Assembly: GCA_035629775.1 (NCBI GenBank)
Contig: DASPHG010000007.1
Coordinates: 1 to 64,000 of the forward strand
From: DASPHG01 sp035629775
Lineage (GTDB): Bacteria > Actinomycetota > Thermoleophilia > Solirubrobacterales > Thermoleophilaceae
Direction of reading: 5' to 3'
DNA: 64,000 nt
Of the stretch, positions 1 through 9,497 are shown piece by piece (the first letter of the stretch is position 1; each line of letters starts with the position of its first letter). Below the pieces are notes generated by a model. The model was not told the origin of the DNA and did no database searches. It was given only the letters and a program-made list of their open reading frames with translations. The position numbers and the translations under genes are program-made.

Positions 1-1103
1 ATCGGCTGGATCAGCTCGATCGTCATCTGGACGTTGTCGCCCGGCATGACCATCTCCGTGCCCTCGGGCAGGTTGGCCACACCGGTGACGTCGGTGGTGC
101 GGAAGTAGAACTGAGGCCGGTAGCCGTTGAAGAACGGGGTGTGGCGGCCACCCTCTTCCTTCTTCAGGCAGTAGACCTCGGCTTTGAACTTGGTGTGCGG
201 GGTGATCGACCCCGGCTTGCACAGCACCTGGCCGCGCTCGATGTCCTCGCGCTTGGTGCCGCGGAGCAGGCAGCCGACGTTGTCGCCCGCCTGGCCCTGA
301 TCGAGGATCTTGCGGAACATCTCGACGCCGGTGACCACGGTCTTGTCGGTCTGCTCCTTGATGCCGACGATCTCGACCTCGTCGCCGGTGTTGACGATGC
401 CCTGCTCGATGCGGCCCGTGGCCACCGTGCCGCGGCCCGTGATGGAGAACACGTCCTCGACCGGCATGAGGAACGGCTTGTCGAGTTCGCGCACCGGCTC
501 CGGGATGTAGGTGTCCAGAGCCTCGGCCAGCTCGACGATCTTTGCCTTCGCGTCCTCATCACCCTCGAGCGCCTTGAGCGCCGAGCCGGTGATGAACGGG
601 ATGTCGTCCCCCGGGAAGTCGTACTCGGACAGCAGGTCGCGGACCTCCACCTCGACGAGCTCGAGGAGCTCGTCGTCATCGACCATGTCGGCCTTGTTGA
701 GGAACACGACGATGTACGGCACGCCGACCTGGCGGGCGAGCAGGATGTGCTCGCGCGTCTGCGGCATGGGGCCGTCGGCGGCGGACACCACGAGGATCGC
801 GCCGTCCATCTGGGCGGCACCGGTGATCATGTTCTTCACGTAGTCCGCGTGGCCCGGGCAGTCGACGTGGGCGTAGTGGCGGTTCTCCGTCTGGTACTCG
901 ACGTGCGAGGTGGCGATCGTGATCCCGCGCTCCTTCTCCTCGGGCGCGTTGTCGATCTCGTCGAAGCTCTTCGCCTCGCCGCCCATCTTCTCGGCGAGGA
1001 CCTGGGTGATCGCCGCGGTCAGCGTCGTCTTGCCGTGGTCGATGTGCCCGATCGTGCCGACGTTCACGTGCGGCTTGTCGCGCTCGAACTTCTCCTTTGC
1101 CAC
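1..1103 (-). CDS. tuf: Elongation factor Tu, C-terminal end cut by the window
   Basis: EF-Tu is the GTPase that delivers aminoacyl-tRNA to the ribosomal A site. The visible 367 codons start at GTG (1103), giving VAKEKFERDKPHVNVGTIGH, with AAGGAG about 10 nt upstream. The GTPase motifs are all present: GHIDHGKT (residues 19-26), DCPGH (81-85) and NKAD (136-139). Domains 2 and 3 follow, and the frame is open to base 1 at ...MTIELIQP, so roughly the last 30 residues of a protein of about 400 are missing. It lies 44 bp downstream of fusA on the same strand, the classic end of the str operon. Family assignment is certain; whether the genome has a second tuf cannot be seen. Confidence 0.98.
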   Translation of the reverse strand, partial: MAKEKFERDKPHVNVGTIGHIDHGKTTLTAAITQVLAEKMGGEAKSFDEIDNAPEEKERGITIATSHVEYQTENRHYAHVDCPGHADYVKNMITGAAQMDGAILVVSAADGPMPQTREHILLARQVGVPYIVVFLNKADMVDDDELLELVEVEVRDLLSEYDFPGDDIPFITGSALKALEGDEDAKAKIVELAEALDTYIPEPVRELDKPFLMPVEDVFSITGRGTVATGRIEQGIVNTGDEVEIVGIKEQTDKTVVTGVEMFRKILDQGQAGDNVGCLLRGTKREDIERGQVLCKPGSITPHTKFKAEVYCLKKEEGGRHTPFFNGYRPQFYFRTTDVTGVANLPEGTEMVMPGDNVQMTIELIQP

Positions 1104-1147
1104 TTTCGTCTCGCTCCTTTTGCGTTAGAACCGGAAAAACATACTCG

Positions 1148-3277
<2,130 letters not shown>

Positions 3278-3307
3278 GTCAATTCGGTCTATTCCCGGTT
3301 CCGGAGC

Positions 3308-3329
3308 AAAAAAAAGGCCCTTCCGGGCC
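3308..3329 (-). terminator. Intrinsic terminator/attenuator in the fusA leader
   Basis: On the minus strand GGCCC-GGAA-GGGCC forms a 5-bp all-GC stem with a GNRA-like tetraloop, followed directly by eight T residues (3315-3308). This is a textbook Rho-independent terminator. It sits after the rpsG/thioredoxin genes and 30 bp before the fusA ATG, with no room for a promoter between it and fusA. It must therefore be read through, antiterminated, or used as an attenuator by any transcript that expresses fusA. Confidence 0.85.
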
Positions 3330-3391
3330 CCAATCCACGCAAAGTCGCTTCCGGGTCGGCGCCTTTATGTGGTCGGGGTCTCCATCCTTCC

Positions 3392-3952
3392 GTGAGAAGC
3401 TCTCGGGCAGGCCCAAAAGCGGGTCAGGACTCTAGCAGAGGAATTGCCGCTTTCCGCGCGCGTTTTCGCCTTGCACAAGCGTCCGGGCCGATAGCTCTCG
3501 TACTCGGCGTCGCGGCGGCCGTCCTGATGGTCCTGACCGAGGTCGCGAACGTGGTCGTGGTGGACGTCTCGGGGGCGGGGTGCGAGGACATCGCCGACCG
3601 CGAGCTGGCCGATCGCTGCGAGCTGACCGGCGGCGAGCTTCACGGCTTCGCCTTCGTGCCGGTGGCGATTCTCACGGCGATCATGGCCGTGGGTGCGGGC
3701 CTGGGCGGCTCGCGTCCCGCCGGCGTGGCGCTTCTGGCGGCCGGCGCGGTGGTGCTCGGCATCGCGCTCCTCCACGACCTCCCCGAGATCAACAGCAGCG
3801 GCCCGCTGGACCTGAGCTTCGCGGACGCAGAGGGGAACCCGGGCAGCGGCTTCTGGTTCGAGATCGTCGCGGGCGTGCTCGCAATCGCGGCCGGGGCGCT
3901 GAGGCTCCTAGTCCGCGCTCCTGGGCGAGTCGGTCGGCCCAGCGCCGACTAG
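3392..3952 (+). CDS. Small multi-pass membrane protein of unknown function
   Basis: I do not recognise a family. The protein has about 186 aa from GTG 3392, with hydrophobic segments near IALVLGVAAAVLMVLTEVA, FVPVAILTAIMAVGAG, GVALLAAGAVVLGIALL and FEIVAGVLAIAAGALRLLV, that is four predicted membrane helices. The loop between helices 1 and 2 holds two Cys (GCEDIADRELADRCEL) that could pair outside the cell. The frame is open further upstream, to 3266, but that stretch crosses the fusA start and the terminator and looks non-coding. No clear Shine-Dalgarno supports GTG 3392, so the start is uncertain. It is convergent with the thioredoxin-like gene, with 4 bp between stop codons. Confidence 0.7.
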   Translation: MRSSRAGPKAGQDSSRGIAAFRARFRLAQASGPIALVLGVAAAVLMVLTEVANVVVVDVSGAGCEDIADRELADRCELTGGELHGFAFVPVAILTAIMAVGAGLGGSRPAGVALLAAGAVVLGIALLHDLPEINSSGPLDLSFADAEGNPGSGFWFEIVAGVLAIAAGALRLLVRAPGRVGRPSAD

Positions 3953-3956
3953 GTCC

Positions 3957-4481
3957 TCAGTCGCGCCACTTGATGCTGCAGCCGCGCGGCGGGGTCTCCG
4001 CCGGGTCGGGCTCGCGGCCCTCGAGCACGGCGTCGATCGCGCCGCGGAGCCAAGCCGCGCCCTGCGAGTCGTCCTGATGGTCGGCGTCCGGGGCGCCCTG
4101 ATAGGCGAGCCGATGCTCCGCGTCGAACACGAAGACGTGCGGCGTCGCGACGGCGCCGAGCGCCTGCGCGACCTCCTGCGACTCGTCGTACAGGTACGGG
4201 ATCGGCCACGACTGGTCGGAGACGAAGCGCTTCATGTGGTCGAGCGAGTCGGCCGGATAGCGCGAGGCGTCGTTCGAGTTCACGGCGAGGAAACGGACTC
4301 CACGCGGCGCGTAGTCCTCGGCGACCTGCCGCAGCCGCGGGTTCCACGCGATCACGTACGGGCAGTGGTTGCACGTCTGGACGACCACCGTGGCCGGAGG
4401 CGCCGGATCGGCGGGCATGGCGTGGGCCTGACCGCTCGTGTCGGGAAGCGAGAAGCTGGGCGCCGTGTCGCCGACTACCAC
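3957..4481 (-). CDS. Thioredoxin-fold protein with CNHC motif (AhpC/TlpA-like)
   Basis: This 174 aa protein has a peroxiredoxin/TlpA-type thioredoxin fold. The N-terminus VVGDTAPSFSLPDTSG is the usual AhpC/TSA opening, the redox motif CNHC is at residues 37-40 followed by Pro, and the cis-Pro loop is ATPHVFVFD. No signal peptide or membrane anchor is visible, so it should be cytoplasmic. The CNHCPYV form is typical of a widespread uncharacterised thioredoxin family rather than classical CGPC thioredoxin. Its GTG start overlaps the rpsG stop by 7 nt (GTGGTAG), so it is translationally coupled to ribosomal protein S7. This is an unusual member for a str operon. Substrate unknown. Confidence 0.88.
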   Translation of the reverse strand: MVVGDTAPSFSLPDTSGQAHAMPADPAPPATVVVQTCNHCPYVIAWNPRLRQVAEDYAPRGVRFLAVNSNDASRYPADSLDHMKRFVSDQSWPIPYLYDESQEVAQALGAVATPHVFVFDAEHRLAYQGAPDADHQDDSQGAAWLRGAIDAVLEGREPDPAETPPRGCSIKWRD

Positions 4482-4945
4482 CGGTAGTGGGCGAAGGCCT
4501 TGTTGGCCTGCGCCATCCGGTAGATGTCGTCCTTGCGCTTGAACGCGCCGCCCTGCTGGTTCTGCGCGTCGAGCAGCTCGCCGGCGAGGCGCTCGGCCAT
4601 CGTCTTCTCGCGCCGGTTGCGTGCGAACTCGGTGAGCCAGCGGACCGCCAGCGTCTTCGCCCGGCGCGGTGGAACCTCGACCGGCACCTGGTAGGTGGCG
4701 CCGCCGACACGCCGCGAGCGGACCTCGAGCACCGGGGTCAGGGCCTTGACGGACTCCTCGAGCGCGGCGACGGGCTCCTGCCCGCTGCGCTTGGAGAGGA
4801 GCGCCAGTGCGTCGTAGACGATCTTCTCAGCCAGCGACTTCTTGCCGTCCACCATCACCTTGTTGATGACCTGCTGGACGAGCTTCGACCCGTGCAGGGC
4901 GTCTGGCTCGATCGCCCGGACCTGTGCTTGCGCGCGGCGGGGCAC
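4475..4945 (-). CDS. rpsG: 30S ribosomal protein S7
   Basis: S7 is the primary 16S rRNA 3'-domain binder that nucleates head assembly. At 156 aa it has normal length. Family signatures are seen at VQQVINKVMVDGKKSLAEKI, the VGGATYQVPVEVPPRR hairpin and the C-terminal RKDDIYRMAQANKAFAHYRW. It starts with GTG 3 nt after the rpsL stop and overlaps the next gene (thioredoxin-like) by 7 nt, so rpsL-rpsG-thioredoxin form one transcription unit. Confidence 0.98.
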   Translation of the reverse strand: MPRRAQAQVRAIEPDALHGSKLVQQVINKVMVDGKKSLAEKIVYDALALLSKRSGQEPVAALEESVKALTPVLEVRSRRVGGATYQVPVEVPPRRAKTLAVRWLTEFARNRREKTMAERLAGELLDAQNQQGGAFKRKDDIYRMAQANKAFAHYRW

Positions 4946-4948
4946 CTG

Positions 4949-5344
4949 CTACTTCGCCTTGACGCCGTACTGCGAACGGGCCTTCTTGCGATCCGAGACG
5001 CCGGCGGCGTCGAGGGTGCCCCGGACGACCTTGTAGCGGACGCCCGGCAGGTCCTTGACGCGCCCGCCGCGGACGAGCACGACCGAGTGCTCCTGGAGGT
5101 TGTGCCCCTCGCCCGGGATGTAGGTCGTGACCTCCATGCCGTTCGTGAGCCGGACGCGCGCGACCTTGCGCAGCGCCGAGTTCGGCTTCTTCGGCGTGGT
5201 CGTGTAGACGCGCGTGCAAACCCCGCGCCGCTGCGGCGCCGCGATGCGCTTCTTGCGCCCCTGGCCCGACTTCAGGCCGGGGGTCGAGACCTTCTTCTTC
5301 GGCTTCGTGCGTCCCTTGCGGACGAGCTGGTTGATGCTCGGCAT
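4949..5344 (-). CDS. rpsL: 30S ribosomal protein S12
   Basis: S12 is the decoding-centre protein. I choose ATG 5344 because MPSINQLVRKGR is the universal S12 N-terminus. The frame is open far upstream, to about 6199, but that extension is antisense to the DMT transporter and is not S12-like. The protein has 131 aa. TTTPKKPNSALRK contains the lysine whose change gives streptomycin resistance and appears wild type; GEGHNLQEHS and the VKDLPG loop with the modified Asp are also intact. It is the first gene of the rpsL-rpsG unit. Its 95-nt leader is packed with four hairpins. Confidence 0.98.
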   Translation of the reverse strand: MPSINQLVRKGRTKPKKKVSTPGLKSGQGRKKRIAAPQRRGVCTRVYTTTPKKPNSALRKVARVRLTNGMEVTTYIPGEGHNLQEHSVVLVRGGRVKDLPGVRYKVVRGTLDAAGVSDRKKARSQYGVKAK

Positions 5345-5369
5345 GCGGCCCGAGAGGGTAGCGGGCGTC

Positions 5370-5437
5370 GGGCATCCATGCCCGCGCTCTGATGCAGAGC
5401 TGCCCTCCGGGCAGCGTTGACCGGGCGCTTCGCGCCC
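5370..5437 (-). promoter_or_regulatory. Array of four tandem stem-loops in the rpsL leader
   Basis: Between the DMT transporter stop (5440) and the rpsL start (5344) are four adjacent perfect inverted repeats: 5423-5437 (GGGCGC/GCGCCC, 3-nt loop), 5399-5415 (GCTGCCC/GGGCAGC, 3-nt loop), 5386-5400 (GCTCTG/CAGAGC, 3-nt loop; shares 2 nt with its neighbour) and 5370-5383 (GGGCA/TGCCC around 4 nt). None has a U tract. They could be a terminator cluster for the upstream gene, a Rho-resistant leader, or a translational control element for S12/S7. Function is not established. Confidence 0.55.
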
Positions 5438-5439
5438 TC

Positions 5440-6303
5440 TTAGGCGGTGGCCGATTCGGCGGCGCGCATCGGGCCGGGCGTCAGCGCCGAGGCCACGATC
5501 ACCATGAGGAACGCGAGGCTCTGCAGGATGATCCCGAGCGTGTCGCTCGGCATCGGGTCGCCGAAGACGATGATGCCGCCGGCGATCGCCGAGACGTTCG
5601 CCGCGGCGCTCGTGAGCGCGATGACCGGCACCGCCTCGGCCTTCTGCAGGCCGCTGGCCGACGCGTAGAAGGCGACGATCGATGCGACGATCGTGACCGC
5701 GAGCCACGGCGAGCCGAGGATTCCGCTGACACCGCCGGCGCCGGTGAGCGCCTTGATGGCGATGTCGGAGACGCCGAACATGATCCCGGCGGCAGCGCCG
5801 AGGAACACGCCGTGATGCTCGTGATTGCGCACGCTCGGCGACCAGACGATGAAGCCGCCGACGGCGAGGAGAGCAGCCTCGAAGCTGATCATCGCGGCGT
5901 GCGAGTAGCTCGAGTGCGCCCCGTCGGTGCCGGGGAGCGTGATCGCGAGCAGCGCGAGGCCGAGCGCGGTCATGCACACGCCGACCCACTGACGCGGCCC
6001 GAGGTTGAAGCCGAAGACGCGATCGGCGAGAACGGCGAGGAAGACGAGGCCGGCCGAGATAACCGCCTGGACCAGCGAGAGCGGCGCGAGCGCCATGGCC
6101 GCGACGTGGAACAGCCATGCGCTGATGGCAACGCCCATGCCGACCGCGAACCACTTCGAGGTCCACAGGTTCTTGGCGCTGCGCAGGGGATGGCGCCACT
6201 CGACGTCAGGCGCCGCGCACGCTCCCCGGTGCTTGAACAGGAACGCCAGGTTCGTGAGAAAGGCGCATACGAGCGCCAGCAATATGCCGATTTGAACGGT
6301 CAT
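5440..6303 (-). CDS. DMT/EamA-type transporter with ten predicted helices
   Basis: This 287 aa integral membrane protein is almost wholly hydrophobic and starts at ATG 6303. Helices can be read from IGILLALVCAFLTNLAFLF through WVGVCMTALGLALLAITLP, FEAALLAVGGFIVW and IILQSLAFLMVIVASALT. The pattern of about ten helices in two similar halves, with PLSLVQAVISAGLVFLAVLA and EAVPVIALTSAAANVSAIAG in equivalent positions, fits the drug/metabolite transporter superfamily, perhaps the NIPA-like branch. Substrate cannot be predicted. It lies upstream of rpsL on the same strand with a 95-bp hairpin-rich gap, and is divergent from the HAD gene across 151 bp. Confidence 0.85.
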   Translation of the reverse strand: MTVQIGILLALVCAFLTNLAFLFKHRGACAAPDVEWRHPLRSAKNLWTSKWFAVGMGVAISAWLFHVAAMALAPLSLVQAVISAGLVFLAVLADRVFGFNLGPRQWVGVCMTALGLALLAITLPGTDGAHSSYSHAAMISFEAALLAVGGFIVWSPSVRNHEHHGVFLGAAAGIMFGVSDIAIKALTGAGGVSGILGSPWLAVTIVASIVAFYASASGLQKAEAVPVIALTSAAANVSAIAGGIIVFGDPMPSDTLGIILQSLAFLMVIVASALTPGPMRAAESATA

Positions 6304-6454
6304 GGAAGGTAAGAGAACGGTCTAGCGACGGTCCCGCTGTCGCTATTCGTGCTATCGGGCCCGGCGCCTTCCCCCTTTAAGCGCGACTGGCCCCATTGGA
6401 CGCTTGCCCCATCAAGCCCCCTGGCTAACGTCCTCGCCCCTGAACCTAGCGGAG

Positions 6455-6952
6455 ATGACCCCACCCGAACCCCACAAGCCGATCCTGTTCGTCGACGTCG
6501 ACGGCGTGATCAGCCTGTTCGGATTTCCCTCCGGAAGCCAGCCCCCGGGCCAGTTCCAGTGGGTCGACGGGATCGCCCACTGCATCTCGGACGGGGCGGG
6601 ACCGCGCCTCCGTCGCCTCGCGGACACCTTCGAGCTCGTCTGGGCGACCGGCTGGGAGGAGAAGGCGAACGAGTACCTGCCGCTGCTGCTCGACCTGCCC
6701 GACGACGAGCTGCCCGTGCTCACGTTCGACGGGCGGGCGGTCTTCGGCACCGCGCACTGGAAGCTCGGGCCGATCGACGAATACGCCGGCTCGCGCCCGG
6801 CCGCCTGGATCGACGACTCGCTCGACGAGCGCTGCACGCGCTGGGCGGAGGAGCGGGCGGCGCCGACGCTCCTGGTCGAGACCGACCCGGGCACCGGCAT
6901 CACCGACGCCCACGTCGAGGAGCTCCTCGCGTGGGCGGCCCGGCTGACCTAG
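6455..6952 (+). CDS. HAD-superfamily domain protein
   Basis: A 165 aa protein from ATG 6455 (MTPPEPHKPILFVDVDGVIS). Motif I DVDGV (residues 14-18) supplies the aspartate nucleophile and the acid/base Asp; motif II is WATGWEEKA; the C-terminal WIDDSLDERC supplies the paired acidic residues that bind Mg2+. The short, nearly cap-less form matches small actinobacterial HAD proteins of unknown substrate. The longer frame upstream from 6404 lacks family resemblance. Its stop overlaps the stop of the opposite-strand zinc-ribbon gene by a few bases. Catalytic activity is inferred; substrate is unknown. Confidence 0.85.
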   Translation: MTPPEPHKPILFVDVDGVISLFGFPSGSQPPGQFQWVDGIAHCISDGAGPRLRRLADTFELVWATGWEEKANEYLPLLLDLPDDELPVLTFDGRAVFGTAHWKLGPIDEYAGSRPAAWIDDSLDERCTRWAEERAAPTLLVETDPGTGITDAHVEELLAWAARLT

Positions 6953-7200
6953 GCGCCGATCAGGCGCACGACTACCCGGGCGGGCCGCGGCGGGGAGGCC
7001 AGCGACAGGAAGTCGCGCACGCGCCCCTCGTGCAGGCAGAACGGACAGCTCAGCGGATCGGCCGGCGAGGCGGTGCCCGCGAGTGCCACGGGCGCGTCGC
7101 ATCGCTCGCAGGCCAGGCTGCCCACCGCGAGCGTGCGCGAGCGGGTGGCGCGCCGGATCTCCTCGAGGGCGCCGACCGGGCGCTCTGACTCCTGGCTCAC
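6949..7200 (-). CDS. Small zinc-ribbon-like protein
   Basis: An 83 aa protein starting at GTG 7200. Four cysteines in two pairs (LACERCDAP and LSCPFCLHEG) form a likely zinc ribbon; the flanks are polar. Function unknown. A -10-like TAGACT ends 7 nt upstream of the GTG, which would place the transcription start at or next to the start codon, so this may be a leaderless message. It follows the M14 peptidase gene by 10 bp. Confidence 0.7.
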   Translation of the reverse strand: MSQESERPVGALEEIRRATRSRTLAVGSLACERCDAPVALAGTASPADPLSCPFCLHEGRVRDFLSLASPPRPARVVVRLIGA

Positions 7201-7210
7201 ACGGCCGAGT

Positions 7211-9418
7211 CTAGGGCCGGCCGCGCCTCGTCTTCTTCTTCTTCGGCTTCTTCCCGAGCTTCGCCGCGTCGTGCTTGATCGCGTTCTCCATCAGGTAGAG
7301 GCCCGAGTAGGTCAGCGCGTAGTTGCGCAGCCCGTAGCGGTGGTCGTTCTCCTCCGTCGGCATGGGCAGCGCCCCGCCCACGACCCTGATCCGGCCGCCC
7401 CGATCGCCCACCTCCAACTCGCCGACCGAGGTCAGGGACCCGTCGTCCAGATTGCGGTCGATCGCCGGGTCCTCCCCCGTCAGCAGCGTCGAGGTCGTGC
7501 CGACCATGTGGCCGCCGGCTTCCTCCCACGCGGCGGTGTCCACGACCGTCATGGGCGACGCGTCGCTTCCGATCTCGTAACCGAGCACCGCCGCCTCCAC
7601 GAGCTGCCGCGCGTTGCTGCGCAGCCCCTCCGCAAGCGGATGGGCGAAGTCGCGGAAATTCGCATACGGCTGGTAGACGTGGATGTCCTGGATCGCTTCG
7701 GCCGGGACCGTCCCGAGCGCCGCGAGGGCGTGGAGCGCGCGGTCGGTGAGCACGAGGTTGCCGCCGCGCTCGACCCAGCGGCGGACGTTCGCGTAGTAGC
7801 GCGCCTCCTTGTAGCGGCGGCCGCGCGGGTCGGCGGGCGCCGGCACATCGGTCAGCACCAGCGTGTCGACCGCGTTCAGCGTGCGCCGCTTCCGCGCGAT
7901 GTCAGCCGCCCGCAGCTTCACGAAGCGGCGCTTCATCAGCCGGTTCGTGTCGCGGAACCACTTCTGGTTCGTGACGTTGTAGGAGCGCTGCTTGACCGGC
8001 TCACCGTTCGCGCCGATCCCGTCCTGCTCCGGGCCCGGGAGCGTCCCTGGACCGCCCTTGTCCTTGTCGGTGACGGTGTCCGGGTTGACGACGTACCCGG
8101 CGCGGCCGAGCGTCTTGACGCGGACGTTCCTCGCGTTGAACTCCCTCTCCTGGAAGAGGGCGTACGCCATCGCGGTCTTGATGATGCCGCGCGTAGCGTT
8201 GATGTGGTTCTCCTGGAGAAATACGTTCCAGGTCTTCTCCGGGACCGTGTGGTTGAAGAAGATCTCGTAGTCCATCCCAGTCACGCCCAGGTCGGTGGCC
8301 ATGTAGTCGCCGATGAAGCCCGTGTCCGTGTAGCCGAGCGTGTCCCAGACGGTCGCCCAGTGCGCGGGCTTGACGGGAACGGCGCGCGGGTACTCGGCCT
8401 CGTTTCCCCCGGTGGAGTACTCGACCTCGTCGATGATCCCCTCGTAGAGCGTCGCGTCGATCACCGACTTCGTCCGCTCGGCGATCGCCATCAGGCGCCG
8501 GTGGTCGACGGAGTCGAACTCGCCGGCCGGGTACATGACGTCCATGTAGGCCTGCGAGTTCGCCTCGCCGTGGATGTCGGCGCCGTAGGCCATCAGGCCG
8601 CCCTGGCCGCGCTTCGCCACCTCGTGCATGAACTCGGTTCCGTAGCGCATCTCGCTCTCCTCGAGCGGGTTGCGGCCCGAGTTGATCCGTCCGGTCGACG
8701 GCATCTGGCGGTTCAGATCCGTCCCCAGGCTGTTGCCGCGCGAGTAGGTCGCGGGTGCGGGCTGGTTCCACCAGTCGCCGACCGCCCAGCCGTCGGAGTT
8801 GAAGTCGAGGAGGTAGATCGCCTCCTTGCGGAGGACCTTCGCCACGTCGTACTCGTGCAGCCTGGGGTTCTTGCCGGTCGCCGAGCTGTAGTTGTCGACG
8901 CCGTCCACGATCGTCCCGCCCTCCCCCGCGGCGATCGCCAGGTCCTCGGCGGTACGGAGGCCGCCCTCGAGACCCCCGCGCTCGTTGCCGTGGACGGACA
9001 GCGAGAAGAGGAGCGTCTCCTTGCCCTTGTCGCGCACCTGGTGGTCGGTGATCTTGATGACCTGGATCTCCCGCCCGTCGCCCGTGTCGCCCTCCTCGTA
9101 GGAGCGCAGCTGGTCTGGGCCCGCGGTGACCGCGTCCTTGCCGTAGAGGTCCGAGAGCTTGAAGACCGAGATCCAGCGCGGGTACTTCTCGGCGAGGTAC
9201 TCGATGCCGTGCTGGTACTCGATGAAGCCGAAGGGGTCGGTCGTGTACTGGACGTACCCGCGCGCCAAATCTGCCTCAGGGAAGATCCGGCCGCCGCATA
9301 GCGACGCGGGCGGGCCGCCCTTGTAGCCGTCCGTGCAGACGGGCGTGGCGGCGGCGGGCGCGGCGAGCACGAGCGCGAGTAGGCCGGTTACGACAGCCGC
9401 GCGGACAGGCCTCAACAT
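7211..9418 (-). CDS. Secreted M14-family zinc carboxypeptidase-like protein
   Basis: A 735 aa exported protein from ATG 9418 (TTG 9421 is also possible). The signal peptide is LRPVRAAVVTGLLALVLAAPAAA with cleavage near ATP. The zinc site of M14 carboxypeptidases is visible: HGNERG near residue 143 (HxxE) and the third ligand in ADIHGEANS near 283; DLNRQ near 235-239 is the substrate-binding Asn-Arg pair. A large C-terminal domain follows, ending in a Lys/Arg-rich tail. It probably trims peptides or amidated substrates outside the cell. The 76-bp gap to the upstream secreted-protein gene is filled by a large hairpin that includes this gene's Shine-Dalgarno. Confidence 0.9.
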   Translation of the reverse strand: MLRPVRAAVVTGLLALVLAAPAAATPVCTDGYKGGPPASLCGGRIFPEADLARGYVQYTTDPFGFIEYQHGIEYLAEKYPRWISVFKLSDLYGKDAVTAGPDQLRSYEEGDTGDGREIQVIKITDHQVRDKGKETLLFSLSVHGNERGGLEGGLRTAEDLAIAAGEGGTIVDGVDNYSSATGKNPRLHEYDVAKVLRKEAIYLLDFNSDGWAVGDWWNQPAPATYSRGNSLGTDLNRQMPSTGRINSGRNPLEESEMRYGTEFMHEVAKRGQGGLMAYGADIHGEANSQAYMDVMYPAGEFDSVDHRRLMAIAERTKSVIDATLYEGIIDEVEYSTGGNEAEYPRAVPVKPAHWATVWDTLGYTDTGFIGDYMATDLGVTGMDYEIFFNHTVPEKTWNVFLQENHINATRGIIKTAMAYALFQEREFNARNVRVKTLGRAGYVVNPDTVTDKDKGGPGTLPGPEQDGIGANGEPVKQRSYNVTNQKWFRDTNRLMKRRFVKLRAADIARKRRTLNAVDTLVLTDVPAPADPRGRRYKEARYYANVRRWVERGGNLVLTDRALHALAALGTVPAEAIQDIHVYQPYANFRDFAHPLAEGLRSNARQLVEAAVLGYEIGSDASPMTVVDTAAWEEAGGHMVGTTSTLLTGEDPAIDRNLDDGSLTSVGELEVGDRGGRIRVVGGALPMPTEENDHRYGLRNYALTYSGLYLMENAIKHDAAKLGKKPKKKKTRRGRP

Positions 9419-9419
9419 C

Positions 9420-9476
9420 AAGTCTCCTCTGGTCCGGGTCCCCTGTCGCAGGGAACGCCGGACCGGAGGGAGACTT
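9420..9476 (-). promoter_or_regulatory. Three-tier hairpin covering the M14 gene ribosome-binding site
   Basis: Nested perfect inverted repeats: outer AAGTCTCC (9420-9427) with GGAGACTT (9469-9476), middle GGTCCGG (9431-9437) with CCGGACC (9458-9464), inner CCCTG (9441-9445) with CAGGG (9449-9453), about 20 bp of stem in all. In the minus-strand RNA the 3' outer arm contains the AGGAG Shine-Dalgarno that lies 5 nt before ATG 9418, so the folded form hides the ribosome-binding site. It has no U tract, so translational control is more likely than termination. Confidence 0.75.
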
Positions 9477-9497
9477 GCTAGTTCTGGCGCGTTGCCG

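Noticed and set aside
4949..6199. A 416-residue S12 with a 285-residue N-terminal extension
   Set aside because: The extension is antisense to the DMT transporter and crosses the hairpin-rich leader; MPSINQLVRKGR at 5344 is the universal S12 start.
7073..9301. A 742-codon open frame on the plus strand opposite the M14 peptidase gene
   Set aside because: It is the antisense shadow of a GC-rich gene. Its translation is Arg/Val/Leu/His-rich with no domain, while the minus strand has a signal peptide and zinc-site motifs.
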